Position numbers and translations under genes: made by a program. 64,000 nt of DNA from DATFDN01 sp963767645 (GTDB lineage Bacteria > Pseudomonadota > Alphaproteobacteria > Acetobacterales > Acetobacteraceae), in NCBI GenBank assembly GCA_963767645.1, contig CAVYEW010000004.1:186001-250000 (forward strand), in the 5' to 3' direction. This document shows, piece by piece, positions 42,373 through 51,340 of the stretch; the first letter of the stretch is position 1, and each line of letters opens with the position of its first letter. The notes under the pieces were generated by a model that was not told the DNA's origin, ran no database searches, and worked only from the letters and a program-made list of their open reading frames with translations.

Positions 42373-43292
42373 CGCGCCTCGGCTGCGGCCCGCAGGACAA
42401 CACGCGCCAGCGCTGCCTTTTCATCCGCCGTGGTCATCAGCGTGGGAGCGAGAACAACCCGGCAGGCGAGCCCGTCAAGCGTGCCGGCATCGACCTCGTC
42501 GGCCACGTAGACGTCGAGCAGGTCGCCATAGCGCTCGGCCACGCTTCGCGCGGTGGCCTGCAATCCCAAGTCGGCCATCATCTTGGCGGTCGGGCCCTTC
42601 ACCGCGCGTCCGCCGATGATCGGCGCGACGGCGATCATCGGTGCCCGCGCACCCACCAGGGCGGCGCGGAAGCCGGGGATCGCCAGCATCGGCTCGATGC
42701 TGATGAACGGGTTGGAGGGGCAGATCACGACCGCATCGGCGCTCGCCACCGCATCCAGCACGGCGGGAAGCGGGCGTGCCCGCTCGGCGCCGGCGAACGC
42801 GAGTTCCTTGACCGCTGGCTCGGCACGGAGACCGACGAACCACGGCTGGAAATCCATCCAGCCGCGTTCCGTGCGCAGCCGGGTCCGTACCCGGTCGTCG
42901 GTCGCCGGCAGGATACGAGCGCCGACGCCCAGCCGGCGGCGGACGTGATCGGTCACGTCCGACAGCGCCTCTCCGGCGCGCAGCCGCCGAGTCCGCTCCA
43001 CGTGCAAGACAAGGTCGCGGTCGCCGAGGCGGAACCACGTCTCTCCGCCCAGCGCCGCCAAGCTCTCCATGAACGACCAGGTCTCGTCGCGCCGCCCCCA
43101 GCCCAGCTCAGCGTTGTCGAGCCCGGCCAGCGTGTAGGTGAGTGTGTCGATATCGGGAGAAATCGCCAGCCCAAGATGCTCGAAATCATCGCCCACGTTG
43201 GCGACCACGGTGAGCTGCCCCGCCGGCAGCACCTGCGCCAGGCCCAAGGCGAGCTTCGCCCCGCCGATCCCGCCCGACAGAGCGACGATCAT
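42369..43292 (-). CDS. cofD: 2-phospho-L-lactate transferase CofD/FbiA
   Basis: 307 residues. The start MIVALSGGIGGAKLALGLAQVL with VVANVGDDFEHLGLAISPDIDTLTYTLAG is the CofD signature, and VICPSNPFISIEPML and PIIGGRAVKGPTAKMM follow. It transfers the activated side chain to the deazaflavin Fo to give (dehydro-)F420-0. Coupled to cofE and cofC by 4-base overlaps. Confidence 0.96.
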   Translation of the reverse strand: MIVALSGGIGGAKLALGLAQVLPAGQLTVVANVGDDFEHLGLAISPDIDTLTYTLAGLDNAELGWGRRDETWSFMESLAALGGETWFRLGDRDLVLHVERTRRLRAGEALSDVTDHVRRRLGVGARILPATDDRVRTRLRTERGWMDFQPWFVGLRAEPAVKELAFAGAERARPLPAVLDAVASADAVVICPSNPFISIEPMLAIPGFRAALVGARAPMIAVAPIIGGRAVKGPTAKMMADLGLQATARSVAERYGDLLDVYVADEVDAGTLDGLACRVVLAPTLMTTADEKAALARVVLRAAAEAR

Positions 43293-44074
43293 CGGAATAA
43301 ATCCTCCGCCTCGGGACGCACCAAGGCGACGGCCGGCAGGACCGGCGCGTCGGCGGCGAGGCCGCGCAGCAGGACGACCGGCCGGCCCTCCCCCGCCTGG
43401 CCCTGCAACAGGCCGGCGGCAGCGGCGATCTCGTCGGCGCGCGCGATGATAGTGACTTCCAGCCTGCGGCCGAACAGGTCGGGCTTGCCGCGCATGTCGA
43501 TCAGCGAGGCGATCCCGGCCGCGCCGATGGCCACCCCGCATGTGCCCCTGCGCCAGGGTCGGCCGAAGCTGTCGGTGATGACGACGCCGGGCGCCACGCC
43601 GCACCTCGCGCCAAGCCCGGCGCGCAGGCGCGCCGCCGATGCATCCGGGTCGAGCGGCAGCAGCAGCACCCGATCCGGCTCGCCCGGCGCGACATTGGAG
43701 TGATCGATGCCGGCATTGGCCATCACGAACCCCAGGCGGTGCTCGGTAATCAGCAGATTGGGTCGGCTGCGCACCACGCGCACCGACTCCGACAGAATCA
43801 CCTCCACGAGCCGAGGGTCCTTGCCGATCTCGACCCCCAAGGAGACGGCGCGCTCCGACGGCGTAACCGTCTCCAGCGCGACGGTCCTGTCCTCCACCTT
43901 GGAGACGATCTTCTGCGCCACGACCATCACGTCTTCGGTGCGGAGCGCGACCGAAGCCCGCGCCAATGCCTCGGCGATCAGTGCCGCTAGGTCATCTCCG
44001 GGTCGCACGAGGGGAAAGCCAGGAAGCGCCAGAAGCTCAAGCGCCCCATCGGGAGGGACCGGCGCCGGGTTCAC
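43289..44074 (-). CDS. cofE: F420-0:L-glutamate ligase CofE/FbiB N-type
   Basis: 261 residues from GTG, which overlaps the stop of the upstream gene (GTGA). ALPGFPLVRPGDDLAALIAEAL, VVAQKIVSKVEDR, NAGIDHSNV and ITDSFGRPWRRGTCGVAIGAAG are CofE motifs. It adds glutamates to F420-0. The FMN-reductase domain present in actinobacterial FbiB is absent, so reduction of dehydro-F420, if needed, must be done elsewhere. Confidence 0.95.
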   Translation of the reverse strand: MNPAPVPPDGALELLALPGFPLVRPGDDLAALIAEALARASVALRTEDVMVVAQKIVSKVEDRTVALETVTPSERAVSLGVEIGKDPRLVEVILSESVRVVRSRPNLLITEHRLGFVMANAGIDHSNVAPGEPDRVLLLPLDPDASAARLRAGLGARCGVAPGVVITDSFGRPWRRGTCGVAIGAAGIASLIDMRGKPDLFGRRLEVTIIARADEIAAAAGLLQGQAGEGRPVVLLRGLAADAPVLPAVALVRPEAEDLFR

Positions 44075-45084
44075 CCGAATCGCTGCCGCAGCTTCGGCAA
44101 CACCTGCGCGGCATAAAGCCGCAGGAAACGGTCCTGGTCCGGACCCGGGGCATGAAAGACCAGGTGATTGAAGCCGAGTTCGACGTAGGGCCGGATCTTC
44201 TCCACGTGCTCGTCGGGATCGGAGGAGACGATCCAGCGGCTGGCCGCGCGCTCCACCGGAAGCGCGGCGGCGCGCTGCTCCATCTCCGTCGGATTGTGGA
44301 TCGAGACCTTCTCCTCGGGTGTGAGCGCGAGCGCGGCCCAGTGGCGCGTATCGTCGAGCGCGCGCGTGCGGTCGGTGTCGAAGGAGACCTTCATCTCGAT
44401 CAGCCGATCGTACTCCGCTCCGCCTCCGGACGGCTTGCCCGCGGCCTTCTGCCCCTCGGCGACATTGGGCAGCAGGGTCTCGGTATAGAGCGACCACGCC
44501 TTGCCGCTGGTGCAGATGAAGCCGTCACCCTGGCGGCCGGCGTATTTCGCGACCAGTGCGCCGGCGGCGGCGACGTAGATCGAGACGGGCGATTCCGGCC
44601 GGTCGTAGATCGTCGCGTCGTGGGTCTTGTAGTACTGGCCCTCGAACGTCACCCGCTCCTCGGTCCACAGCCGGCGGATCAGCTGCACCGCCTCGCGCAG
44701 CCGGGCGAAACGCTCCTTGAACTCGGGCCAGGCGATGCCGGTCGCCGGCACTTCGTTCAGCGATTCCCCGGTGCCGATCCCAAGGATCACGCGGCCGGGG
44801 AACATCACGCCCAGTGTGCCGAAGGCCTGCGCGACGGTCGAGGGGTGATAGCGGAAAGTCGGTGTCAGCACGCTCGTGCCGATCGTGATGCGCTCGGTCC
44901 GCGCGCCCAACGCGCCGAGCCAGGCCGGGGCGAAGGGCGCATGCCCGTCGGTATGCTTCCAGGGCTGGAAATGATCGCTGACGAAAACGGAATCGAACCC
45001 CCTCTCCTCGGCCCTGATTGAGAAGGCGAGCAGGTCGCGCGGTCCGAACTGCTCGGCGGACGCCTTGTAGCCAAGCTTGAGCAT
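44071..45084 (-). CDS. fgd: F420-dependent glucose-6-phosphate dehydrogenase-like LLM enzyme
   Basis: 337 residues, the length of FGD1 of mycobacteria. KLGYKASAEQFGPRDLLAFSIRAEERGFDSVFVSDHFQPWKH and LGIGTGESLNE carry the residues equivalent to the catalytic His, Trp and Glu (His 38, Trp 42, Glu 107 here). IYVAAAGALVAKYAGRQGDGFICTSGKAW follows closely the FGD pattern. It would reduce F420 with glucose 6-phosphate. First gene of the operon fgd-cofE-cofD-cofC, so F420 supply and reduction are linked. A related F420-dependent LLM oxidoreductase with another substrate cannot be excluded. Confidence 0.87.
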   Translation of the reverse strand: MLKLGYKASAEQFGPRDLLAFSIRAEERGFDSVFVSDHFQPWKHTDGHAPFAPAWLGALGARTERITIGTSVLTPTFRYHPSTVAQAFGTLGVMFPGRVILGIGTGESLNEVPATGIAWPEFKERFARLREAVQLIRRLWTEERVTFEGQYYKTHDATIYDRPESPVSIYVAAAGALVAKYAGRQGDGFICTSGKAWSLYTETLLPNVAEGQKAAGKPSGGGAEYDRLIEMKVSFDTDRTRALDDTRHWAALALTPEEKVSIHNPTEMEQRAAALPVERAASRWIVSSDPDEHVEKIRPYVELGFNHLVFHAPGPDQDRFLRLYAAQVLPKLRQRFG

Positions 45085-45111
45085 CGCTCGTCCCCTTTCC
45101 GTGGCCCGAGC

Positions 45112-45723
45112 CTACCGTCCCGCCGTTTGGAGGTCCATCCGCCGGAAATCTGCGGGCGGCACGAACAGCGAGGCCGGCTGCGGGCCGTAGGTCACGGACA
45201 CCGCCTCCAGCCGGCCGGTGCCGGCATTATCCATGCTGCCCGCTGCGCGCAGCACCAGCCCGTCGTTTGTAATGCAGGCTTCGCCCGTGCCGTGCGGTCC
45301 GCTCAGCTTCCAGATCTCGCAGGCATGGCCGGCCACTGTGCCGTTGCCGGCCCGCGTGACGCTCGCGTCGGCGGGGATGACGAAGCCGGGAATCAGCCTT
45401 GGATCGAGCGTGAACTCGATCGCGAGGCGCTGCGGCTCTATCAGCATGGTCACGCGCTGCTGGGTGAAGTCGATCAATGCGACGGACGGTTGCCGATCAA
45501 TCTCGACCCGCAGTTCCTGCCCCCGATCGCCCCAAACCATGCGGACCGTGTGCGCCTGCTCGATCCCGCTCGGCGGCGGTGATCCAACAATATGAATATG
45601 GTAGATTACGGCAACGTCGCGGGTCGGGCGCAACGCCGGCACGTCCTGCATCGCCGCTGCTTGGGGTGCGCGAGCTGGCGCGAACACAAGCAGCGCCAAA
45701 CCGCCCAGAATGAAACGCCTCAC
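45112..45723 (-). CDS. Exported DUF4412-like protein
   Basis: 203 residues with a signal peptide (MRRFILGGLALLVFAPA then AAA). The mature part has alternating strands, with VRMVWGDRGQELRVEI, TMLIEPQRLAIEF and CEIWKLSG-like segments that resemble DUF4412/LolA-type periplasmic proteins. Function unknown. Its start overlaps the aat stop by 4 bases, so it is cotranscribed with aat. The assignment to DUF4412 is by pattern only. Confidence 0.75.
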   Translation of the reverse strand: MRRFILGGLALLVFAPARAPQAAAMQDVPALRPTRDVAVIYHIHIVGSPPPSGIEQAHTVRMVWGDRGQELRVEIDRQPSVALIDFTQQRVTMLIEPQRLAIEFTLDPRLIPGFVIPADASVTRAGNGTVAGHACEIWKLSGPHGTGEACITNDGLVLRAAGSMDNAGTGRLEAVSVTYGPQPASLFVPPADFRRMDLQTAGR

Positions 45724-46400
45724 GCCGTCTCCCTTCCATCCGAGCGGGCCGCGAGCGCGCGGATTTCGGACTCAAGTGCTGCCGGATTGATCGCGGCAAT
45801 CCAACGCGCCGGCGCCCCCAGTCCCGCGGCGAGCTGCATACGGTATTCGTCGCGGGGGATCTCCACCGCCCCGAACTGGGCCAGATGGGCGGTCACGAAT
45901 TGCGTGTCCAGCAGCCGAAACCCCAAGACGCGCAGCCGTGCGACCAGATGCACCAGCGCCACCTTGGAGGCGTCGCGGACGGTACTGAACATGCTCTCGC
46001 CGAAAAACACGCCGCCGAGGGCAACGCCGTACAGTCCGCCCACCAGCTCCCCGTCACGCCGGCACTCGACCGAGTGCGCGACGCCCATGCGGTGCAGTTC
46101 GAGGAACAGCGCCTCGATCTGCGGGTTGATCCAGGTATCCTCCCGACCAGGGGCGGAGGCGGCGCAACCGGCGATGGTGGCGGCAAAGTCGCGATCGGCC
46201 TCGATGGCGAACCCGCCCGAGAGGACGGTGCGCAGCAGCCGTCGCGGCAAATGGAAGCGATCCAGCGGCAGCACTCCGCGCCGCTCCGGGTCCAGCCAAT
46301 AGAGCCGGTCGCCGCGCCGCGTTTCGGCCATCGGGAACAGACCGTGCCGGTACGCCCGCAGCATCAGATCTGGGGTGATCTCGACCAGGCGGCGCGACAT
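45720..46400 (-). CDS. aat: Leucyl/phenylalanyl-tRNA-protein transferase
   Basis: 226 residues. LMLRAYRHGLFPMAE, YWLDPERRGVLPLDRFHLPRRLLRTV, TWINPQIEALFLELHRMGVAHSVE, GGLYGVALGGVFFGESMFS and LLDTQFVTAHLAQFGAVEIPRDEY are all conserved. It adds Leu or Phe to N-terminal Arg/Lys of proteins, marking them for ClpAP in the N-degron pathway. Complete and typical. Confidence 0.97.
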   Translation of the reverse strand: MSRRLVEITPDLMLRAYRHGLFPMAETRRGDRLYWLDPERRGVLPLDRFHLPRRLLRTVLSGGFAIEADRDFAATIAGCAASAPGREDTWINPQIEALFLELHRMGVAHSVECRRDGELVGGLYGVALGGVFFGESMFSTVRDASKVALVHLVARLRVLGFRLLDTQFVTAHLAQFGAVEIPRDEYRMQLAAGLGAPARWIAAINPAALESEIRALAARSDGRETA

Positions 46401-46502
46401 GGCGTCAGTGTGACGCGACGGCGCGCTATTGGGAAGGCCGACGGTCCTTGCCGGGAACGCTTTCCGGTGAACTAATCGCGCGAGCGAACCGCCGGAGGAT
46501 CA

Positions 46503-46895
46503 ATGATGGCGACTTTCACCTGGGAACACATCCATCTGCGCAGCCCGGACCCGGAGGCGACGGCACGATGGTATGAGGAGATGTTGGGGGCCGAGGTGAT
46601 CCGTACGCCGCAGCCCGACGGCGCCCCGCGCGTCGATCTGCTGCTCGGCGGCAGCCAGAAGGTGTTCGTCGCCCCGGCCAACCCGACCGCCAAGCCAGGC
46701 CCAGCGCCCGACGCGCCGTATATGGGGCTTGAGCATATCGGCCTGACGGTCTCCGACATCGACGCCGCCACCTCCGAGCTGAAGGCCAAGGGGGTACGCT
46801 TTACCTTGGACCCGACCACCGTCCGCCCCGGCGTACGCATCGCCTTCCTGCGCGGGCCGGAGAACGTGTCGATCGAGCTGATCCAGCGGGGATAG
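46503..46895 (+). CDS. VOC family protein (glyoxalase/bleomycin-resistance fold)
   Basis: 130 residues, with two tandem ATG codons as possible starts. HIHLRSPDPEATARWYEEMLGAEV and LEHIGLTVSDIDAATSELKAKGVRF are the paired beta-alpha-beta-beta-beta modules, with metal ligands expected at the His of HIHLRS, the His of LEHIGL and the Glu of VSIELIQ. Reaction unknown; members include lyases and dioxygenases. Confidence 0.9.
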   Translation: MMATFTWEHIHLRSPDPEATARWYEEMLGAEVIRTPQPDGAPRVDLLLGGSQKVFVAPANPTAKPGPAPDAPYMGLEHIGLTVSDIDAATSELKAKGVRFTLDPTTVRPGVRIAFLRGPENVSIELIQRG

Positions 46896-46949
46896 GATCA
46901 TGGCCGGTTAGGCCACGACATCTGACCAGTCCCGAGGGTTATTCCGGCT

Positions 46950-47867
46950 CTATCCGACTGTCTTCAGGAACTCGGCAAGCTTGACCGCGGCCGCGGCCTT
47001 GTCGGTCCGATCCAGGGCGGCCAGTTCGGCGGCGAGGCGGTCCATGGCCGACTTGTAGATTTGCCGCTCGCTGAAGCTCTGGTCCGGCTGACCGGCGTTG
47101 CGGTGCAGGTCGCGTACCACCTCGGCGATCGAGAGCGGGTCGCCGGAGTTGATCTTGGCCTCATATTCCTGCGCCCGACGCGACCACATCGTGCGCTTGA
47201 CCCGCGCCCGCCCCCGCAGCACGTCCAACGCCTTGTCGAACATGTGGCGCGTGGCGAGCTTGCGCAGTCCGGCGGTGCGCGCCTTTGCGACGGGCACCCG
47301 CAAGGTCATGCGGTTCTCCTCGAACGTGATGTGGATCAGCTCGAGCTTGTGGCCGGCGATCTCCTCGGTCGCGATCTTCTCGACCCGGCCAACGCCATGT
47401 GTCGGATAGACGACGTAATCGCCTTCGGCGAACGTCTCGGCCGGCGCCATCGGACGTGGCATGACGCGAGGGACGGGCCCTTGGGAGAAACGCGCGACGC
47501 CCTCGGATCGAGGGGCGGATTGCTCCGACTCGGAGTCCTCCGTCAGCTGATCGGCTTCGCCGTCTTCCACGACCTCGCCGGACTCAAGGTCAACCGACTC
47601 CGCCGCCTCCTGCTCCCCGGGCAGCTCGGGAATGTCCGCAGACGATTGGCGATCCGGCGCCTCGTCCGCAGGCTTTTGCCCCCGCTCGTTCCGGCGCGGC
47701 GACATGGTCGCCGTTGCGGTCTTGGCGCGAACCGCCGGCTTGCGGACGGATGTCTGGCCGGCAGCGGGGTGGCCAGCATTCGCGGTCAGTGACGCCGCAG
47801 GCTCCTCGGATTCCCGCGCTGGCGCGCCCTCACGCGCGGTCGCCTCGACATCGGCGGATTCCTTCAT
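46950..47867 (-). CDS. carD: CarD family transcription regulator with long acidic N-terminus
   Basis: 305 residues from the ATG preceded by AGAGGACTT. The C-terminal 165 residues are CarD: EGDYVVYPTHGVGRVEKIATEEIAGHKLELIHITFEENRMTLRVPVAKA (RNA-polymerase-interacting Tudor-like domain) and KRTMWSRRAQEYEAKINSGD (helical DNA-binding domain). The first 135 residues are a low-complexity acidic and Ala/Glu/Ser-rich extension not found in mycobacterial CarD. CarD stabilises open complexes at rRNA and other promoters. The carD-fdxA neighbourhood is a common alphaproteobacterial arrangement. Confidence 0.94.
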   Translation of the reverse strand: MKESADVEATAREGAPARESEEPAASLTANAGHPAAGQTSVRKPAVRAKTATATMSPRRNERGQKPADEAPDRQSSADIPELPGEQEAAESVDLESGEVVEDGEADQLTEDSESEQSAPRSEGVARFSQGPVPRVMPRPMAPAETFAEGDYVVYPTHGVGRVEKIATEEIAGHKLELIHITFEENRMTLRVPVAKARTAGLRKLATRHMFDKALDVLRGRARVKRTMWSRRAQEYEAKINSGDPLSIAEVVRDLHRNAGQPDQSFSERQIYKSAMDRLAAELAALDRTDKAAAAVKLAEFLKTVG

Positions 47868-48041
47868 GCTAAGTCCTCTATGTCGCAACCGTGCCGAACG
47901 CGCCCCCTTTGGTGCCGCGGCCGGACCCGATGGATTCGCTGTAACCAAGCTGGGATTTGCCCGGCGGCGCAAAGCAGCCTTGAACAAGAATATAGCACAT
48001 GACCCAGTGTCCGTCAGGGGGTCGGCGACCGGCGAGCCGGC

Positions 48042-48374
48042 TCAGGCCGTGCCTGGCTCCGGGTCGAAAAGTTTTCCCTTATCGGGCTTGTCTTTCCACT
48101 CGTCGGCGTCCGCCGGAGCCTCTCCCTTGCGGGTGATGTTGGGCCAGGCCTGGGAATAGGTGCGGTTCTGCTCGGCCCAGGCGGCGGCCCGATCGTCGCT
48201 GTCGGGGACGATTGCCTCTACCGGGCACTCGGGCTCGCACACGCCGCAATCGATGCATTCGTCAGGATGAATGACCAGCATGTTCGCGCCGACATAGAAG
48301 CAGTCCACCGGACACACTTCGACACAGTCCATGTATTTGCAGCGGATGCAGTTTTCGGTGACCACGTAGGTCAT
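48042..48374 (-). CDS. fdxA: Ferredoxin FdxA (7Fe type)
   Basis: 110 residues. CIRCKYMDCVEVCPVDCF and CIDCGVCEPECPVEAI ligate a [3Fe-4S] and a [4Fe-4S] cluster; the C-terminal extension (AEQNRTYSQAWPNITRKGEAP) is typical of FdxA. Low-potential electron carrier in the cytoplasm. Start at MTYVVTENC, as in homologues. Confidence 0.97.
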   Translation of the reverse strand: MTYVVTENCIRCKYMDCVEVCPVDCFYVGANMLVIHPDECIDCGVCEPECPVEAIVPDSDDRAAAWAEQNRTYSQAWPNITRKGEAPADADEWKDKPDKGKLFDPEPGTA

Positions 48375-48414
48375 GCGACTCCCCCGGCCCCAGCGCGGGC
48401 GATATGGCGGGGTT

Positions 48415-48720
48415 TCAGGGGACGCGCAAGACCGCGGGCTCTTCCGCAATTTCCTCGTATAGCTGCCTTGCTTCCGTTGCCGGGCCGCGCCGGTCGGCCA
48501 GGGCGAGGACGCGGATCACGCGCACGCCGCCATGCACGCCCAGGGTGAGAACGTCGCCGACGCGCAGGCGGGCATGCGCCTTTTCGGTCGGCTGGCGATT
48601 GATCCGCACCAGACCTTCGCTGGCCAGCCGGGCGCAATCGGCTCTGGTCCGGGCGAAGCGGGCACACCAGAGCCAGAAGTCGAGGCGCCGCCAGGGCTGT
48701 TCCGAGGTCCCGCCGGTCAC
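48415..48720 (-). CDS. S4-domain RNA-binding protein (Hsp15-like)
   Basis: 101 residues from GTG overlapping the helicase stop (GTGA). RLDFWLWCARFARTRADCARLASEGLVRINRQPTEKAHARLRVGDVLTL is an S4 RNA-binding domain as in Hsp15, which binds stalled large ribosomal subunits carrying peptidyl-tRNA. Coupled to the helicase gene, as in many alphaproteobacteria. The frame is open far upstream only as a shadow of the helicase gene. Confidence 0.9.
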   Translation of the reverse strand: MTGGTSEQPWRRLDFWLWCARFARTRADCARLASEGLVRINRQPTEKAHARLRVGDVLTLGVHGGVRVIRVLALADRRGPATEARQLYEEIAEEPAVLRVP

Positions 48721-51233
48721 TGCCGCAGCGCCGCCAGGGCAGCGAACGGACCATGAGCGGCCCTGCCTGGGGCCGGTCCGGCCAGTCGAACGGATCGGCG
48801 CCGACGCGGCGGCAGCAGCATGGGAGGCGGCGGCGGCCCAAACATGCCCGTTGCCAAGCTGCCGCCTGGCACCACCCGCAGGCCAAGCCGGCGCAGCACC
48901 ACAGGCAGCAGCGCCGCCGGGACGGAGAAGCGCGACGCCAGCCCGGCCGGCAGCGCGACCGCCCCGCGCCGCGCCGCCCAGGCAAGCTCGGCCGCAATCC
49001 GTTCGGCGACATCCATGCGGATCAGCACCGGCCCGGCCTCCAACCACCCCAAGGCCTCGGCGAAGCCGCGCGGCCAATCCGGCGGGGTTGGCAGCGAGAC
49101 AAGGCCCGCGCCGGGCAGCGTCGGTGTCGGAACACCATGGTACAGCGCCCAGAGATGCGCACGCATCGCCGTGGCCCGAGGCTTCAGCAGGGCGGGCAGG
49201 AACAGGGCGAACTGGCCCGCCTTGACCCCGAGCGCCTTGAGCTGGCGCCGCAGTTCGGGGTCCTGCCCCTCGCCCGCGCCGGGGATAAGGCCCAGCGATT
49301 CCTGCAGCCGGTGCAGCGGGCCCCGCAGCGCGCCGTCCGCCTCGGCTCGCGCCGATGCTTCGAACAGCGGCGCCAGATCGGCCCGGATCGCGTCGCCAAT
49401 CCAGCGTTGCAGCCTGGCGCGCAATCGCTCCCGCTGGACGCCGTCCAGGAACTCGCTGCCGAGGATCTCCACGCGCGGGCGGAGCAGGCTGTCGCCCGGA
49501 CGCAAGCGGGCAATGGCGAACGCGTCCGTGTCGCCCTGGCAGGTCCACAGGACACGGTGATCCGCCGCCAAGCTGAAGGCCGTGTCCGGCGCCGCCTCGG
49601 CCTCGCCAACCCGACGCGGCATCTCTTCGCGCAGCGCACGCCGCGCTGCCCGCAGCACGAGGCGCCTCTCCTCGCCGGCCGCGCTGGGATCGGGGACGAA
49701 GCCGAAACCGGCGACATGGCCGACGTGGTGGCCCTCGACCACGACTTCGCCGCGGCGGGTCACGGCCGAAAGCAGGTCGGTTCCCTCGGTCTCGTCCAGC
49801 CGCCGCATCAGGTGCGCGGCGCGGCGGTCCACGAACCGCGCCGTGAGCTGCTCGTGCAGCGCGTCGGACAGCAGATCCTCCACCTCGCGCGCGCGGGCTT
49901 GCCAGGTGATTGCGTCCCGCACCCAGTCCGGACGGGCGGCGATGTAGGACCAGACCCGCACCCCCGCCAGGCGCTGCATCAGCGTGTCGATGTCGCCTTC
50001 GGGCCGGGCCAGGCTGGCGATCTGCGCCCCCAGCCAGTCGGTCGGCACCCCCCCCTCGGTCGCGAGATGGGTGAAGATGCGGGCGCAGAGCCGGTTGTGC
50101 GTCTCGTCGGCCAGCTTGCGGAAATCGGGGATCTGGCAGACCTCCCACAGTGTGCGGACCATCGCACGCCCGCGCGCGAGCCGCCTGATCTCGGGGTCGC
50201 GCGCCAGCGCGGCCAGGGTCGTCAGGTCGGAAGCCTCGTTGCCCTTCACCAGACCCGGTCCCGGCGGCGGCGCAAGCAGGCTGTCGAGCAGCGCGTCGAT
50301 GTGGCCGAGTGCGAGGTCGCTGTTGCGCCAGCAGAGATAGTCCAGCGCCTCGAAGCTGTGCGCCTCCACCTGCGCCACTGCTTCCTCGGGAATTTCCGGG
50401 CATTCGGCCGTGGTGCCGAACGTGCCGTCGCGCATCCCTCGGCCGGCCCGCCCGGCGATCTGGGCGATCTCGGCAGCGCTGAGGCGGCGGATGCGATGAC
50501 CGTCGTGCTTGGTAATCCCGGCGAAGGCCACGTGATCCACGTCCATGTTCAGGCCCATCCCGATCGCGTCGGTGGCGACCAGGAAATCCACCTCCTTGTT
50601 CTGGTAGAGCGCCACCTGGGCGTTGCGGGTACGCGGACTGAGCCGACCCATGACGACGGCGCAGCCGCCCCGCCGGCGGCGGATCAGCTCTGCGATCGCG
50701 TAGACCTCGGCAGCGCTGAAAGCGACGATGGCGCTGCGAGGAGGAAGCTTGGTGAGCTTGGCAGGGCCGGCGAAGGTCAGGCTTGATAGGCGCGGCCTCG
50801 TCTCCACGCTGACCTGCGGCACCAGCCGGTGCAGCAGCGGGCGGATCGTCTCGGCACCCATGAACATCGTCTCTACCAGGCCACGCGCATGCAATAGCCG
50901 ATCGGTGAACACATGACCCCGGTCGGGATCGGCGCAGAGCTGGATCTCGTCCACCGCGACGAACTCGGCCTCACGGTCGAGCGGCATGGCTTCCACGGTG
51001 CAGGAGTACCAGCGTGCGGTCGGGGGAACGATCTTCTCCTCTCCGGTGATCAAAGCGACGTTGCGCACTCCCTTGCGGGCCACCATGCGATCGTAGTTCT
51101 CGCGCGCGAGCAGGCGCAGGGGAAAGCCGATGATACCGGAGGCGTGCGCCAGCAGGCGTTCTATGGCGAGGTGGGTCTTGCCGGTGTTCGTTGGGCCGAG
51201 GACGGCCTTAACGCGCGCATCGAAGCCGGACAT
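48717..51233 (-). CDS. Suv3-like ATP-dependent RNA helicase
   Basis: 838 residues. Walker A AVLGPTNTGKTHLAIERLL, FVAVDEIQLCADPDRGHVF in place of a DExD/H box, then GCAVVMGRLSPRTRNAQVALYQ, VATDAIGMGLNMDVDHVAF and AQIAGRAGRGMRDGTFG mark the Suv3/MGPS group of superfamily 2 helicases. In eukaryotic mitochondria Suv3 degrades RNA with the degradosome; bacterial members are less studied. The ATG at MSGFDARVKAVLG is chosen; longer starts lack homology. The tail (from about 800) is Pro/Arg-rich. Confidence 0.93.
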   Translation of the reverse strand: MSGFDARVKAVLGPTNTGKTHLAIERLLAHASGIIGFPLRLLARENYDRMVARKGVRNVALITGEEKIVPPTARWYSCTVEAMPLDREAEFVAVDEIQLCADPDRGHVFTDRLLHARGLVETMFMGAETIRPLLHRLVPQVSVETRPRLSSLTFAGPAKLTKLPPRSAIVAFSAAEVYAIAELIRRRRGGCAVVMGRLSPRTRNAQVALYQNKEVDFLVATDAIGMGLNMDVDHVAFAGITKHDGHRIRRLSAAEIAQIAGRAGRGMRDGTFGTTAECPEIPEEAVAQVEAHSFEALDYLCWRNSDLALGHIDALLDSLLAPPPGPGLVKGNEASDLTTLAALARDPEIRRLARGRAMVRTLWEVCQIPDFRKLADETHNRLCARIFTHLATEGGVPTDWLGAQIASLARPEGDIDTLMQRLAGVRVWSYIAARPDWVRDAITWQARAREVEDLLSDALHEQLTARFVDRRAAHLMRRLDETEGTDLLSAVTRRGEVVVEGHHVGHVAGFGFVPDPSAAGEERRLVLRAARRALREEMPRRVGEAEAAPDTAFSLAADHRVLWTCQGDTDAFAIARLRPGDSLLRPRVEILGSEFLDGVQRERLRARLQRWIGDAIRADLAPLFEASARAEADGALRGPLHRLQESLGLIPGAGEGQDPELRRQLKALGVKAGQFALFLPALLKPRATAMRAHLWALYHGVPTPTLPGAGLVSLPTPPDWPRGFAEALGWLEAGPVLIRMDVAERIAAELAWAARRGAVALPAGLASRFSVPAALLPVVLRRLGLRVVPGGSLATGMFGPPPPPMLLPPRRRRSVRLAGPAPGRAAHGPFAALAALRQ

Positions 51234-51340
51234 AGAGGAACTTTTGGGGCTGGAAGACGCGAATGCAAGTCTTTCGGCAATGACGTGTTGATTCGTGTCG
51301 GCGCCCCGCGCATATGGCCGGCCGCATGGAGGAAGTGACG

